DNA from: an uncultured bacterium
Lineage (GTDB): Bacteria; Planctomycetota; UBA1135; GCA-002686595
Assembly (NCBI GenBank): GCA_938075305.1
Contig: CALJGV010000033.1
Coordinates: 93,963-157,962, forward strand
Length of the DNA: 64,000 bases
Direction of reading: 5' to 3'
A program made the translations under genes and the position numbers. The notes beneath the pieces are model-generated. The model saw only the letters and a list, made by a program, of their open reading frames with translations, did not search any database and was not told where the DNA came from. Of this stretch, positions 32,681 through 41,269 are shown piece after piece. Every line of letters starts with the position of its first letter. Within the stretch, counting starts at the first letter, position 1.

Positions 32681-35251
32681 TCAACCGTCGAGCTCGGCCG
32701 CGGTCATCGGCTTGACCCGGTCGCCCGCGGCAGCTCGATTGCGCCCGACCGTGTCCAGGGTGACCGGCTCGACGCCGTTGCCCCAGGAGCGGCGGATGTA
32801 GGTGAGGACGTCCGCGAGGTCCTCGTCCGACCCCTCGAAGCGCGGCATCTCCATGTTCCACACGCGCCCTTCGATCTCCAGGGGTCCCTCGAGGCCGTGC
32901 ATGAGGATCTGCACGAGGCGGTCCTGATCTCCGACCGCGTAGGTGGTCCCGCGCAGCGTCGGCGCCTTGCCGTCCTGTCCCCCACCGTGGCTCTGGTGGC
33001 AGGTCGCGCAGACGTTCTCGTACACGGTCCTGCCGCGCTCGTACCGGGCGGTCTCCGCGGCCGTCAGGTCACGGGGAAGCTCGACCTCCACGGCGCCGGG
33101 CTTGCCGGGCCACGTGCACCCCTCGTCCACCTTGCTCGCCGCCGCGGTCGGCGCGGCGGAGGCGTCCTGAGCCTGCGCGGAGAAGTACGCCGGCATGGCG
33201 CGCAGCGGGAGCGGCAGGCGCTCCCCGCGCGGGCCCTTGCGGCGGGTCTCCATCAGGCCGTCGAGGAGCGGCTTACTCCACCACGCCGCCGGGGGCTCCA
33301 GGGCCAGATCCACCACAAGCCCCACGTTCTCCTGGAGGTTCTCCCGCCCCACGCAAGAGGCGAGGGAGCGGAGCAGCTCCTTGCGCCCCGGGAGGTCGGA
33401 GGCCCACGCCTCGCGGCGCGCGAGGTCGAGTAGGAGGTCCGCCTCGCGGAACTGGAGGCCTGAAACGACCGCCGAGCGCTCGAGGCTCGAGGATGCGTCA
33501 GCCGACATGCGCTGGGCGAAGGCCTCGAGCACCACTTCCTGGTCCGACGCGCCGAGGGCCAGCAGCGCGTGGAGACGCGCCCGAGCGTTGGGGTCGGCAA
33601 GCGCGCCGGCGAGCACGTCGTCGATGAGGTCGCTGCCCTCCAGGTCCAGGCGCCGCTCCGCGATCTCCGCGGCGGCCGCGCGGACCCGCGGGTCCGGGAA
33701 CGAGAGCCCGCTCCGGAGGGTCCCGTCGTCGATGAAGTCGACGCCGTCCAGGGTCCAGAGCGCGTGCACCGCGCCCAGGGCCGAGTCCCCGCCGTCGACG
33801 ATGGAGCGCAGCACCGCGAGGGCCGCCGCCTCGCCGTCGAGGTCCTCGACGAGGATGCGCTGGGCGCTGTCCCGCAGCCAGGCGTTGTCCGAGGTCAGCA
33901 GCTGAGCCAGCTCCTCGAACTCGGCCCCCGCAAGGTCCACGTCCGGACGGCGCGCGGGCTCCCCCTCCTTCCGGACCCGCCAGATCCGACCGAGGCCCAT
34001 GGGCCCCTCCAACCCCCGCTCCTCGATCTGCCGGCGGAGGAAGGTCGTCAGGAAGATCCGGTGCTGGATGAGCCCCCGGTACATGTCCGCGATGTAGAGC
34101 GCCCCGTCCGGCCCCGTCGTCATCGCGACCGGCCGGAACCGCTCGTGGGTCGAGGTGAGGAAGTCTCGCTCCCCGCGGACGTCCGTCGCCTTGAGCTTCG
34201 CCGTCTCGTCGCGCTCGTCGATGCGGTAGCGCTTGACCAGGTTACCGGTCGGCTCGCAGACGAAGATGTCACCCCGCGACTCCTCGCCGAGGGCCGCGCC
34301 GCGCAGCGGCGTCGCGCTGCACGCGGCGGTGAAGTAGTGGAGGGTGTAGTCGTCCCGAAGGGTCACCTCCTGGTAGCCGCGGTTCACCCCCGGATTGATG
34401 CGCGAAGGGAAGACCTCGCGGGTCGCGTCCACGCCGGCGAAGGCGCCCTGGAACCCGCGCTGGTGGCGGTTACGAACCGCGTAGCGCGCCGGGGTGATGT
34501 CCATGAAGAGCGGCTGCGGATTCGTGTTCCGCGCGAAGCGGCCGACATCGTCTCGCGCCAGACCCCACTGGCCGCTCTGCCGCTCGCGGCGAATCTCCCA
34601 GACCCCCTCGCCGTTCTCGTCCTCGGTGCGCCGCACCGCCCGATTCCAGTTGGCGAAGTGAACCCAGTTGTCGAGCCCCATGGTCGGCCCGTTGATGTCG
34701 TGCTCCGGATTCTCGAGGCCCTTGGTCAGGCCATCCATCACCACCTCGCGCCGGTCGAGGACCCCGTCCCCGTCGTCGTCCCGCAGGAACACCAGCTCGG
34801 GCGGGAGGATGCAGAGGGCGCCGCCGAACATGGGCGCGACGCCCCGGGGGAGCACGAGCTCGTCCGCGAAGTCCTCACGCCGGTCCATGGTCCCATCCCC
34901 GTCCTCATCGGTGAGCACCGCGATGCACCCGATGGGCTCCTTCTCTCCGTTGCCCGCAATGTCGGGCATGTAGCCCCGCATCTCGACCACCCACAGCCGG
35001 CCGAGCTCGTCGAAGACCACCTGCACGGGGTCCACCACCATGGGCTCAGCGGCCACCAGCTCGATCTTGAAGCCCGGGGGCAGCTCGAAGGTCGCGAGCT
35101 CCTCCTCGGCCGAGAGCACCGGCGCCGCGGGGACGGCGAGGTCCGCGGGCAGGTCTCCCTGGACCTCCCCGTTCCGGTCTCCGTTCTGGGCGAGGGTCGG
35201 GGCGGCGAGCAGGCACGGGGCCAAGGGGAGGATGATTGCATGCGGTCGCAT
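32681..35251 (-). CDS. PVC-type haem-binding membrane-bound dehydrogenase with C-terminal cytochrome c
   Basis: The product (856 aa) has a signal peptide (LPLAPCLLAAPTLAQ). The N-terminal 400 residues are the planctomycete membrane-bound dehydrogenase propeller: ELPPGFKIELVAAEPMVVDP, then VQVVFDELGRLWVVEMRGYM, then TGPDGALYIADMYRGLIQHR. A HEAT-like helical stretch follows at about 445-640 (FPDPRVRAAAAEIAERRL). The C-terminal cytochrome c domain has CATCHQSHGGG at about 747 with likely axial Met in VWNMEMPRFEG. This is the usual architecture of the family, implicated in periplasmic oxidation of sugars or alcohols. It converges with the ThuA-DUF1080 gene. Confidence 0.9.
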   Translation of the reverse strand: MRPHAIILPLAPCLLAAPTLAQNGDRNGEVQGDLPADLAVPAAPVLSAEEELATFELPPGFKIELVAAEPMVVDPVQVVFDELGRLWVVEMRGYMPDIAGNGEKEPIGCIAVLTDEDGDGTMDRREDFADELVLPRGVAPMFGGALCILPPELVFLRDDDGDGVLDRREVVMDGLTKGLENPEHDINGPTMGLDNWVHFANWNRAVRRTEDENGEGVWEIRRERQSGQWGLARDDVGRFARNTNPQPLFMDITPARYAVRNRHQRGFQGAFAGVDATREVFPSRINPGVNRGYQEVTLRDDYTLHYFTAACSATPLRGAALGEESRGDIFVCEPTGNLVKRYRIDERDETAKLKATDVRGERDFLTSTHERFRPVAMTTGPDGALYIADMYRGLIQHRIFLTTFLRRQIEERGLEGPMGLGRIWRVRKEGEPARRPDVDLAGAEFEELAQLLTSDNAWLRDSAQRILVEDLDGEAAALAVLRSIVDGGDSALGAVHALWTLDGVDFIDDGTLRSGLSFPDPRVRAAAAEIAERRLDLEGSDLIDDVLAGALADPNARARLHALLALGASDQEVVLEAFAQRMSADASSSLERSAVVSGLQFREADLLLDLARREAWASDLPGRKELLRSLASCVGRENLQENVGLVVDLALEPPAAWWSKPLLDGLMETRRKGPRGERLPLPLRAMPAYFSAQAQDASAAPTAAASKVDEGCTWPGKPGAVEVELPRDLTAAETARYERGRTVYENVCATCHQSHGGGQDGKAPTLRGTTYAVGDQDRLVQILMHGLEGPLEIEGRVWNMEMPRFEGSDEDLADVLTYIRRSWGNGVEPVTLDTVGRNRAAAGDRVKPMTAAELDG

Positions 35252-35257
35252 GCCCAG

Positions 35258-35263
35258 ATCTTA
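35258..35263 (-). promoter_or_regulatory. -10-like TAAGAT before the haem dehydrogenase gene
   Basis: On the minus strand TAAGAT ends 6 bases before the ATG at 35251. Confidence 0.5.
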
Positions 35264-35392
35264 GGCGCTGGGACGCTCCTTGCGACCGGGCCGACCCACT
35301 CGAGCCCGGTCGGGGGTGACCCAAGCGCGTCGCGACCCGGGCTCTGAGCACCTCCGGGTTCGTCGAGCGGTGCGGGATGGCCACCCAGCGCC

Positions 35393-35398
35393 TACGCT
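35393..35398 (+). promoter_or_regulatory. -10-like TACGCT before the sulfatase gene
   Basis: TACGCT ends 6 bases before the GTG at 35405 and supports that non-ATG start. Confidence 0.5.
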
Positions 35399-35404
35399 GG
35401 TGCG

Positions 35405-36781
35405 GTGAATCGTCTCGCTCAACTCCTCTGTCTCACACCGATCTTGCTGGCGGCCTGCGCCGCCACGACCTCCGACGGCCGCGTCGCTCCTGCAGGCGCC
35501 GCCGAGACGCCCGAGCCGGGGGCCAGCCGCCCGAACATCGTCGTGCTCTTCGCCGACGACGCGGGCTACTCGGACTTCGGCTTCCAGCCAGAGGCGACGG
35601 CGGACATGGCGGGGCTCACGCCCCACATCGACTCCATCGCGACCGAAGGCGCGGTCTTCCAAGCCTTCTACATGTCCGCCTGCGTCTGCTCCCCCTCCAG
35701 GGCTGGCCTCATGACCGGCCGCTACCAGCAGCGCTTCGGCCACGAGAAGAACATCCCCCCCGGCTACATGAAGGGCGGCATGGCTCTGGAAGAGGCGACG
35801 ATCGCCGACCGCCTGCGGGGCGCCGGCTACGAGACCGGGCTGGTGGGCAAGTGGCACCTCGGCTACCCCGACCCGTATCACCCCAACGAGCGCGGCTTCG
35901 ACTGGTTCATGGGGTGCCTCCAGGGCTCTCGGCCCTACCTCGAGATGGAGGAGCCGACGCCCCACCGCGTGCTCCTGCGAAACCGCACCGCCACCCCCGA
36001 GGGTGGATACGTGACCGACCGGTTCGGCGACGCCGCCGTGGAGTTCATCGAGAAGGAGCGGGACGAGCCCTTCTTCCTGTTCGTGTCGTTCACCGCCCCC
36101 CACGGCCCCCTCCAGCCACGCCCGGGCGACGCGGAGCTCCCCGAGCTCGCCTCCATCGAGAAGAAGCGGCGCCGTAACTACGCCGGGCTCGTGAAGGCCA
36201 TGGACGACAACGTGGGCAAGGTCCTGGCGGCCCTCGAGCGCGCGGGGATCTCCGAGGAGACCCTTGTGCTCTTCACCAACGACAACGGCGGCCAGACCCA
36301 GACGGCGGCGATCAACCAGCCCCTGCGCGGCCGAAAGGGCCAGCTGTACGAGGGCGGCATTCGGGTGCCCGCCGCCCTGCGCTGGCCCGGCGTCGTCGCG
36401 CCCGGCACCGTGGTCGAAGCCCCGGCCATCTCCCTCGACCTGACGCCGACGTTCCTCGCGGCGGCGGGGAGCGCCCCCGAGCCCGGCGCCGAGCTCGACG
36501 GCCTCGACCTCACGGCGGCCCTGCGGGGCGAGGCCGGCGCCCCCCTGACCCAGCGCTCGCTTTACTGGCGCCGGAGCGGGAGCGAGGGCCCCATCGCCGC
36601 GCGCCGCGGCCGCTGGAAGCTGCTGTGGAACGACCGCGCCGAGGACCCCGAGCTGTTCGACCTCGCCAACGACGTCGCGGAGAGCCGGGACGTGGCCGGC
36701 GATCACCCCGAGGTCGTGGCGCAGCTCATGGCCGAGCTCGAGGACTACGAGGCAGGGCTCATCGAACCCCTCTGGCGCTAG
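35405..36781 (+). CDS. Sulfatase (type I, formylglycine-dependent), lipoprotein
   Basis: The product (458 aa) has a lipoprotein signal (LCLTPILLAAC). The catalytic region starts NIVVLFADDAGYSDFG with the metal-binding Asp pair. The formylglycine-forming site is Cys95 in CVCSPSRAGLMTGRYQQRFG (CxPSR motif). Further family segments are VGKWHLGYPDPYHPNERGFD, then FLFVSFTAPHGPLQPRPGDA, then VLFTNDNGGQTQTAAINQPL, then GRKGQLYEGGIRVPA. Substrate cannot be inferred; in planctomycetes many such enzymes desulfate algal polysaccharides. A maturase (anaerobic or FGE) is not in the window. The gene starts with GTG. It converges with the pterin dehydratase gene, sharing 4 bases. Confidence 0.94.
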   Translation: MNRLAQLLCLTPILLAACAATTSDGRVAPAGAAETPEPGASRPNIVVLFADDAGYSDFGFQPEATADMAGLTPHIDSIATEGAVFQAFYMSACVCSPSRAGLMTGRYQQRFGHEKNIPPGYMKGGMALEEATIADRLRGAGYETGLVGKWHLGYPDPYHPNERGFDWFMGCLQGSRPYLEMEEPTPHRVLLRNRTATPEGGYVTDRFGDAAVEFIEKERDEPFFLFVSFTAPHGPLQPRPGDAELPELASIEKKRRRNYAGLVKAMDDNVGKVLAALERAGISEETLVLFTNDNGGQTQTAAINQPLRGRKGQLYEGGIRVPAALRWPGVVAPGTVVEAPAISLDLTPTFLAAAGSAPEPGAELDGLDLTAALRGEAGAPLTQRSLYWRRSGSEGPIAARRGRWKLLWNDRAEDPELFDLANDVAESRDVAGDHPEVVAQLMAELEDYEAGLIEPLWR

Positions 36782-37107
36782 GCGTTGCCGGCGAGCACCC
36801 CATCGGCGCGGCGCGCCACGACGAAGTCGTTCGCCGTCAGCCCGCCCGCGTCATGGGTGGTGAGAGAGACCGTCAGGCAGCGGTAGTCGCTGATCGTGAG
36901 GTCGGGGTGGTGGTTCTCCTCCTCGGCGATCTCGGCCAGTGCGTTGAGTGCCGCCAGGGCCGCGGCGAAGTCGGCGAGCCGCACCTCGAGCACCAGCGAG
37001 GCCCCGCGAATCTGCCAGCCCGGGCCGAGCTCCGCCCCCATGGCCTCCGCGTCAGACGGCGCGAGGAGCGCCGCACCGTCCGTACATCCAGCGGGGATCG
37101 CGCTCAC
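36778..37107 (-). CDS. 4a-hydroxytetrahydrobiopterin dehydratase (PCD/DCoH)
   Basis: The product (109 aa) matches the PhhB/DCoH family that dehydrates 4a-hydroxytetrahydropterin during aromatic amino acid hydroxylation. The active-site motif is EENHHPDLTI with the conserved His pair, followed by LTVSLTTHDAGGLTANDFVV. Length is normal. The ATG overlaps the ilvE stop by 4 bases, so it is the second gene of the ilvE transcript. Some bacterial PCD homologues act in molybdopterin metabolism or as stress proteins, so the pterin substrate is not certain. Confidence 0.92.
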   Translation of the reverse strand: MSAIPAGCTDGAALLAPSDAEAMGAELGPGWQIRGASLVLEVRLADFAAALAALNALAEIAEEENHHPDLTISDYRCLTVSLTTHDAGGLTANDFVVARRADGVLAGNA

Positions 37108-38033
37108 AACGACGCCGGCCGCGTGTGGGTCAGCCAGCCGTGGCGGTCCGGGACCCGGCCCTCGACGATGGAGAAGAAGGCCTCCTGGAGCCGCTTGGTC
37201 ACAGGCCCCGGAGCACCGCCCTCCATGGGCCGACGATCGACGCTGCGCACCGGCGTGATCTCGGCGGCGGTCCCCGTCATGAAGAGCTCCTCGGCGAAGA
37301 AGATCGCCTCGCGCGGGATCCGGCGCTCGCGGAGCTCCAGCCCCATCTCGCGGGCGAGCTGGATCACCATGTCCCGCGTGATGCCCTCGAGGATCGAGTT
37401 CCCGATCGGCGGCGTCACGATGGCGCCGTCCTGAACGAGAAACAGGTTCTCACCGCTGCCCTCCGAGAGGTAGCCGTCCACGTCGAGCACGAGGCCCTCG
37501 GCGTAGCCGTTGCGCACGGCCTCCTGGATCACGAGTTGGGAGTTGAGGTAGTTCCCCGAGGCCTTGGCCATGGAGGGGTGGGTGCCTGGGGCCATGCGCC
37601 GCCAGGAGCTGAAGCACACGTCCACGCCGGACTCCACCGCCTCGTTGCCGTGCAGCGAGTCCCACTCCCAGGTGGCGATGATGAGCTGGATCGGGTTGCC
37701 CTTGGGCAGCACGCCGAGCGGCCCGGCCCCGCGGAAGACCAGCGGCCGGACATAGCACGACTCGTGCCCGTTGCGGCGCACGGTCTCCACGACGGCCTGC
37801 TCGACCTCGTCCGGCGAGAACGGGATCTCCATGTCCAGCACGGCGCAGGAGCGGAACATGCGCCGGACGTGCTCCTTCAGCCGCAGGAGCGCGGGGCCAT
37901 CAGGTGTGGCATAAGCACGCATGCCCTCGAAGACGGCGTTGCCGTAGTGGAGGCTGTGGGACAGAACGTGGACCTGTGCCTGATCCCACGGGATCAGCTC
38001 ACCGTCCATCCAGATCTCTTCAGAGGGCTTCAT
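37104..38033 (-). CDS. ilvE: Branched-chain amino acid aminotransferase
   Basis: The product (309 aa) is a class IV PLP aminotransferase interconverting branched-chain amino acids and 2-keto acids. The N-terminus MKPSEEIWMDGELIPWDQAQ then VHVLSHSLHYGNAVFEGMRA is typical of IlvE. The PLP lysine is Lys157 in MAKASGNYLNSQLV. GYLSEGSGENLFLVQDG and the TGTAAEITPV phosphate loop follow. The ATG at 38033 is preceded by TATCCT nine bases upstream on the minus strand. In-frame starts further upstream run through unrelated sequence of the divergent genes and were not used. Confidence 0.95.
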   Translation of the reverse strand: MKPSEEIWMDGELIPWDQAQVHVLSHSLHYGNAVFEGMRAYATPDGPALLRLKEHVRRMFRSCAVLDMEIPFSPDEVEQAVVETVRRNGHESCYVRPLVFRGAGPLGVLPKGNPIQLIIATWEWDSLHGNEAVESGVDVCFSSWRRMAPGTHPSMAKASGNYLNSQLVIQEAVRNGYAEGLVLDVDGYLSEGSGENLFLVQDGAIVTPPIGNSILEGITRDMVIQLAREMGLELRERRIPREAIFFAEELFMTGTAAEITPVRSVDRRPMEGGAPGPVTKRLQEAFFSIVEGRVPDRHGWLTHTRPASL

Positions 38034-38042
38034 CAGCGGTAG

Positions 38043-38048
38043 AGGATA
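38043..38048 (-). promoter_or_regulatory. -10-like TATCCT before ilvE
   Basis: On the minus strand TATCCT ends 9 bases before the ATG at 38033; the divergent gene has its own TACAAT at 38075. Confidence 0.5.
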
Positions 38049-38074
38049 GCCGACCAGCCAGCCGCTGACCGTCC

Positions 38075-38080
38075 TACAAT
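38075..38080 (+). promoter_or_regulatory. -10-like TACAAT before the small gene at 38091
   Basis: TACAAT ends 10 bases before the ATG at 38091. It contains the alternative upstream ATG (38079), so that codon lies in the promoter and the 38091 start is preferred. Confidence 0.5.
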
Positions 38081-38090
38081 GGCCCCCGCC

Positions 38091-38372
38091 ATGAGCGAGA
38101 ACATCATGAACGCACCACACGGGATGAACCTCGTTGTGGAGTGCACGGACGGGAGTGCGGTCATCGGTCGCTTCGACGAGTCCAACGGCTTCGAGGTCGT
38201 CATGCACGACGTTGACACCTGGACCTCGGACCAGGGCGGCGACGAGGAGCGCGAGCAATGGGTGCGATCCACGGCGACCTACGGGGTCGCGGTGAAGGAA
38301 CGGGACCACACGTTCTCCGCCCGCCTCGTGGCGAGCTGGCGCTCCCTCGGGGACGTCGAGAAGCTCCACTAG
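38091..38372 (+). CDS. Small hypothetical protein upstream of a FIST protein
   Basis: The product (93 aa) is soluble, acidic and shows no known domain. It has two beta-rich halves: MNLVVECTDGSAVIGRFDES followed by NGFEVVMHDVDTW, and RSTATYGVAVKERDHTFSAR followed by LVASWRSL. It has no signal peptide or metal motif. It ends 10 bases before the FIST gene in the same direction, so the two are probably co-transcribed from TACAAT at 38075. Codon use is like that of its neighbours. Function unknown. Confidence 0.65.
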   Translation: MSENIMNAPHGMNLVVECTDGSAVIGRFDESNGFEVVMHDVDTWTSDQGGDEEREQWVRSTATYGVAVKERDHTFSARLVASWRSLGDVEKLH

Positions 38373-38382
38373 TCCGCGGGGC

Positions 38383-39573
38383 ATGCAGACGGATTCCACC
38401 ACCCTCCGCTGCGCCTCTGCCGTCTCGAGTCTGAACGACCTCGACGCGGCGGTGGCCGAGGTCTCGGGCGAGATCGACGCCCGCCTCGACGGCGCGGCGC
38501 CCGACCTGCTCTTCGTCTTCACAACCCACCACCACGGCGGCGACCTCGTCCGCGTCTCGGCCGAGCTGGTCGAGACCACGGGGGCAGCCGAGGCCGCGGG
38601 CTGCACCGGGGCGTGGACGGCGGGCATCGGCAGGGAGCTGGAGCAGGCCCCAGGGCTCTCGGTCCTCGCGGCCCAGCTGCCCGGCACCGAGGTCGAGGTC
38701 GTCCGCTCTGCCCCCCCGGGGGAGGGCGGCTGGGACGCGGACGCGCTCCCCATCGACGACCCCGAGCGCACCTCGGCCATCGTCCTGGCGGACCCCTTCA
38801 CCTTCCCTGTCCCCACCTTCCTCGACGACCTGGCCGAGACCCAGCCCGGCCTGACCGTGTCGGGCGGGCTCGCGAGCGGCGGGATCGCCCCGGGCCAGAA
38901 CATCCTCTACGCGGGCGCGGACCCGGTGAACTCCGGGGCGGTGACCGTGCTGCTCAAGGGGGCCACGCGGATCGTCAGCGCCGTGAGCCAGGGCTGCCGG
39001 CCCATCGGCCCGCCCCTGGTCGCCACCAGGGTGGAAGGCAACGCCATCTTCGAGCTCCGGGGAAAGCCCGCCGCCAAGGTCCTGTTCGAGGTCCTCGAGG
39101 ACCTCGGGGAGAGCGAGCGTGAGCTCTTCCAGAAGGGAGCCTTCATCGGGCGCGCCGTGGATCCTGCCCGCTCCACGTTCCGTCCCGGCGACCTGCTGGT
39201 GCGAAACATCATGGGCCTCGACCCCCAGCGCCACGCCATCGCGGTTGCCGACGGCGGCTTCCGCAACGGAACCACGTTCCAGTTCATGGTGCGGGACGGC
39301 GCCTCGGCCGAGGCTGAGCTGGCATCCGTCCTCGAGGTCGCCGGCCTGGAGTCCATGGGACAGGCCTCCGGCGGGCTCCTCTTCACCTGCGGCGGCCGAG
39401 GACAGGCGATGTTCGGTCGCCCCCACCACGACGCCGCTGCGGTCGAGGCCGCCTTCGGCCCGAGCTTCCCCCTCGCGGGCTTCGCCGCCAACGGCGAGAT
39501 CGGCCCCGTAGGCGGTCGGCCCTTCCTCCACGGCTTCACCGCGAGCGCGGCGATCCTCGCCCCCCGAAGCTGA
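38383..39573 (+). CDS. FIST N and FIST C domain sensory protein
   Basis: The product (396 aa) contains a FIST N domain (PDLLFVFTTHHHGGDLVRVS, then AAEAAGCTGAWTAGIGRELE) and a FIST C domain from about residue 210 (SQGCRPIGPPLVATRVEGNA, FIGRAVDPARSTFRPGDLLV). The final GGLLFTCGGRGQAMFG then GFAANGEIGPVGGRPFLHGF is the typical FIST C ending. FIST domains are thought to bind small ligands such as amino acids in signal transduction. No kinase or cyclase domain is attached, so it must act with another protein. The preceding small gene is a candidate partner. Confidence 0.88.
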   Translation: MQTDSTTLRCASAVSSLNDLDAAVAEVSGEIDARLDGAAPDLLFVFTTHHHGGDLVRVSAELVETTGAAEAAGCTGAWTAGIGRELEQAPGLSVLAAQLPGTEVEVVRSAPPGEGGWDADALPIDDPERTSAIVLADPFTFPVPTFLDDLAETQPGLTVSGGLASGGIAPGQNILYAGADPVNSGAVTVLLKGATRIVSAVSQGCRPIGPPLVATRVEGNAIFELRGKPAAKVLFEVLEDLGESERELFQKGAFIGRAVDPARSTFRPGDLLVRNIMGLDPQRHAIAVADGGFRNGTTFQFMVRDGASAEAELASVLEVAGLESMGQASGGLLFTCGGRGQAMFGRPHHDAAAVEAAFGPSFPLAGFAANGEIGPVGGRPFLHGFTASAAILAPRS

Positions 39574-39605
39574 CCCCTCGAGCCCGCCCGATCACGGCCC
39601 AGCAC

Positions 39606-40226
39606 ATGACCATGCTCCACCCGGCCCTCCTCCTCAAATTCGGCGAAGTCACCTTCGATGACGGAGGAGGTTCAGGGCCTGACCTGCTGCTGAAGCTCAT
39701 CAGCCTCGCGCTGTGGATCCTGATGCTGTTCCTCGTTCTCAGGGACCAGGCCAAGCTCAAGCGGGCGATGGCGGACGCCGAAGCCGCGAGGGACCAGGCT
39801 CGACGGGCCCACAACGCCAAGGATGAGCTCGCCGCCGAGGTGGGGAACCTGCGCGAGCTCCTCGCGCGCTCCGTGGAGGGTGAGCCCCTCACCCGGGAGA
39901 TGGTCATGGAGGGCCAGCTCTGGCGCGACGTCGACGGCGGGAGAGCCCTCGAGCTGTTCGGCGACCCGGGGGCGCACATACTCGACGTGCGGACCCCATC
40001 CGAAACGGCCGCCGGAGTGATCAAGGGCGCGCTCTTGATCCCCATGGACGAGATCGGACAGCGGCGAGGAGAGCTCCCCGCGGACGGCAAGCCGGTCCTC
40101 GTGTACTGCGCGGCCGGCGCCCGGTCCGCAGCGGTCTGCGAGCACCTCTCGAGCGAAGGGTTCGGCGGCCTTCACAACCTCGAGGGCGGCTTCGGGACCT
40201 GGCCTGGGGAGACGCAGGCCCCCTGA
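39606..40226 (+). CDS. Membrane-anchored rhodanese-like protein
   Basis: The product (206 aa) has an N-terminal transmembrane helix (LISLALWILMLFLVL), a charged coiled-coil-like region (LKRAMADAEAARDQARRAHN) and a C-terminal rhodanese domain at about 100-206. The active-site cysteine is in VLVYCAAGARSAAVCEHL. ILDVRTPSETAAGVIKGALL is the domain start. It could transfer sulfur from thiosulfate or a persulfide at the inner membrane. No sulfur-carrier genes are adjacent. Confidence 0.88.
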   Translation: MTMLHPALLLKFGEVTFDDGGGSGPDLLLKLISLALWILMLFLVLRDQAKLKRAMADAEAARDQARRAHNAKDELAAEVGNLRELLARSVEGEPLTREMVMEGQLWRDVDGGRALELFGDPGAHILDVRTPSETAAGVIKGALLIPMDEIGQRRGELPADGKPVLVYCAAGARSAAVCEHLSSEGFGGLHNLEGGFGTWPGETQAP

Positions 40227-40428
40227 GTCCGAGTCGGCTCACGGTCGGCGCGGCACCACGGCCCGGGCCGAACTTCGTCGATCTTGGCTCTGGACCATCA
40301 AGGAGGAGCGCGGCCAGACCCGATCCAGGATCCAGGGACGTCAGCCGGACTTCTTCCTCCCCCGCCCGTCGACCAGACCGTTCAATACCGCCGCACGTCC
40401 CCCCCCAGGCTCCTCTGAACTCGACCCG

Positions 40429-41253
40429 ATGCTCGACTCCGCCACCATAGAACGTGATCTCGCCTTCGCCATCGCCGCCGCCCGCGACGCCGGCGACCGC
40501 GGCCTCGCCCTGCGCGCGCTCGACCGCTGGGAGGGCAAGACCCTCGGCGACGTGTGCGACCAGGCCTGCGACGGGTTGCTCCATGGACTGCTCGCCGGAC
40601 GCTACCCCGACGACGGCGTGCTGAGCGAAGAGACGGTCGACACCCCCGAGCGCCTCTCCAAGTCGAGGGTCTGGATCGTCGACCCGCTGGACGGCACCAA
40701 GGAATACGCGCAGCTCCGGGACGACTGGGCAGTCCACGTCGCCCTCGCCGTCGACGGCCGCTGCGTACTCGGCGCGGTGGCCCTACCGTCCCAGGGGAAG
40801 GTCCTCTACGGCGTCGCCGCCGAGGGCGCCGAGCGTGCTGGGTTCGAGGGAGAGCACGGCGGCGAGCTCGTCTCCGGCTCGAGCCCCCAGGAGGGCCGCC
40901 CGCGCATCGCCGTGAGCCGCTCCCACACGCCGGAGTGGGTCGACCGCTTCGCCGCTGCCATGGAGGGCGACCTCGTGCCCGCCGGCTCGGCCGGCCACAA
41001 GGCGGGCCTGCTGCTCACCGGGGAGGCGGACATGTACGTCCACAAGATCGGCCTCAAGGAGTGGGACACCTGCGCCCCCGAGACCATCGCGCGCAGCCTG
41101 GGCTGGCACGTCTGCCGCCTCGACGGTTCCGAGCACGTCTACAACCAGGCCGACCCGCGCAACCACGAGCTCGTCATGTGCCGCCCGGCGGCCCGCGACG
41201 CCGTCCTCGCCGCGCTGGCCGCTTCCGGGGCCCTCGAGGATCGCAGGGTCTGA
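40429..41253 (+). CDS. Inositol-monophosphatase-family phosphatase, CysQ-like
   Basis: The product (274 aa) belongs to the Mg-dependent, Li-sensitive phosphatase family. Metal-site motifs are GVLSEETVD, then VWIVDPLDGTKEYAQ with the DPLDGT core, and later EWDTCAPETIARSLGW. The order and spacing match 3'(2'),5'-bisphosphate nucleotidase (CysQ), which recycles PAP from sulfate assimilation; DPLDGTKEY is typical of CysQ. An inositol phosphatase remains possible. It converges with nei. Confidence 0.85.
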   Translation: MLDSATIERDLAFAIAAARDAGDRGLALRALDRWEGKTLGDVCDQACDGLLHGLLAGRYPDDGVLSEETVDTPERLSKSRVWIVDPLDGTKEYAQLRDDWAVHVALAVDGRCVLGAVALPSQGKVLYGVAAEGAERAGFEGEHGGELVSGSSPQEGRPRIAVSRSHTPEWVDRFAAAMEGDLVPAGSAGHKAGLLLTGEADMYVHKIGLKEWDTCAPETIARSLGWHVCRLDGSEHVYNQADPRNHELVMCRPAARDAVLAALAASGALEDRRV

Positions 41254-41269
41254 CGGCTCGGCGACTCGC

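Noticed and set aside
40261..40285. GGCCCGGGCC palindrome before the CysQ-like gene
   Set aside because: Short GC palindromes are expected at this base composition and there is no spacing or conservation evidence.
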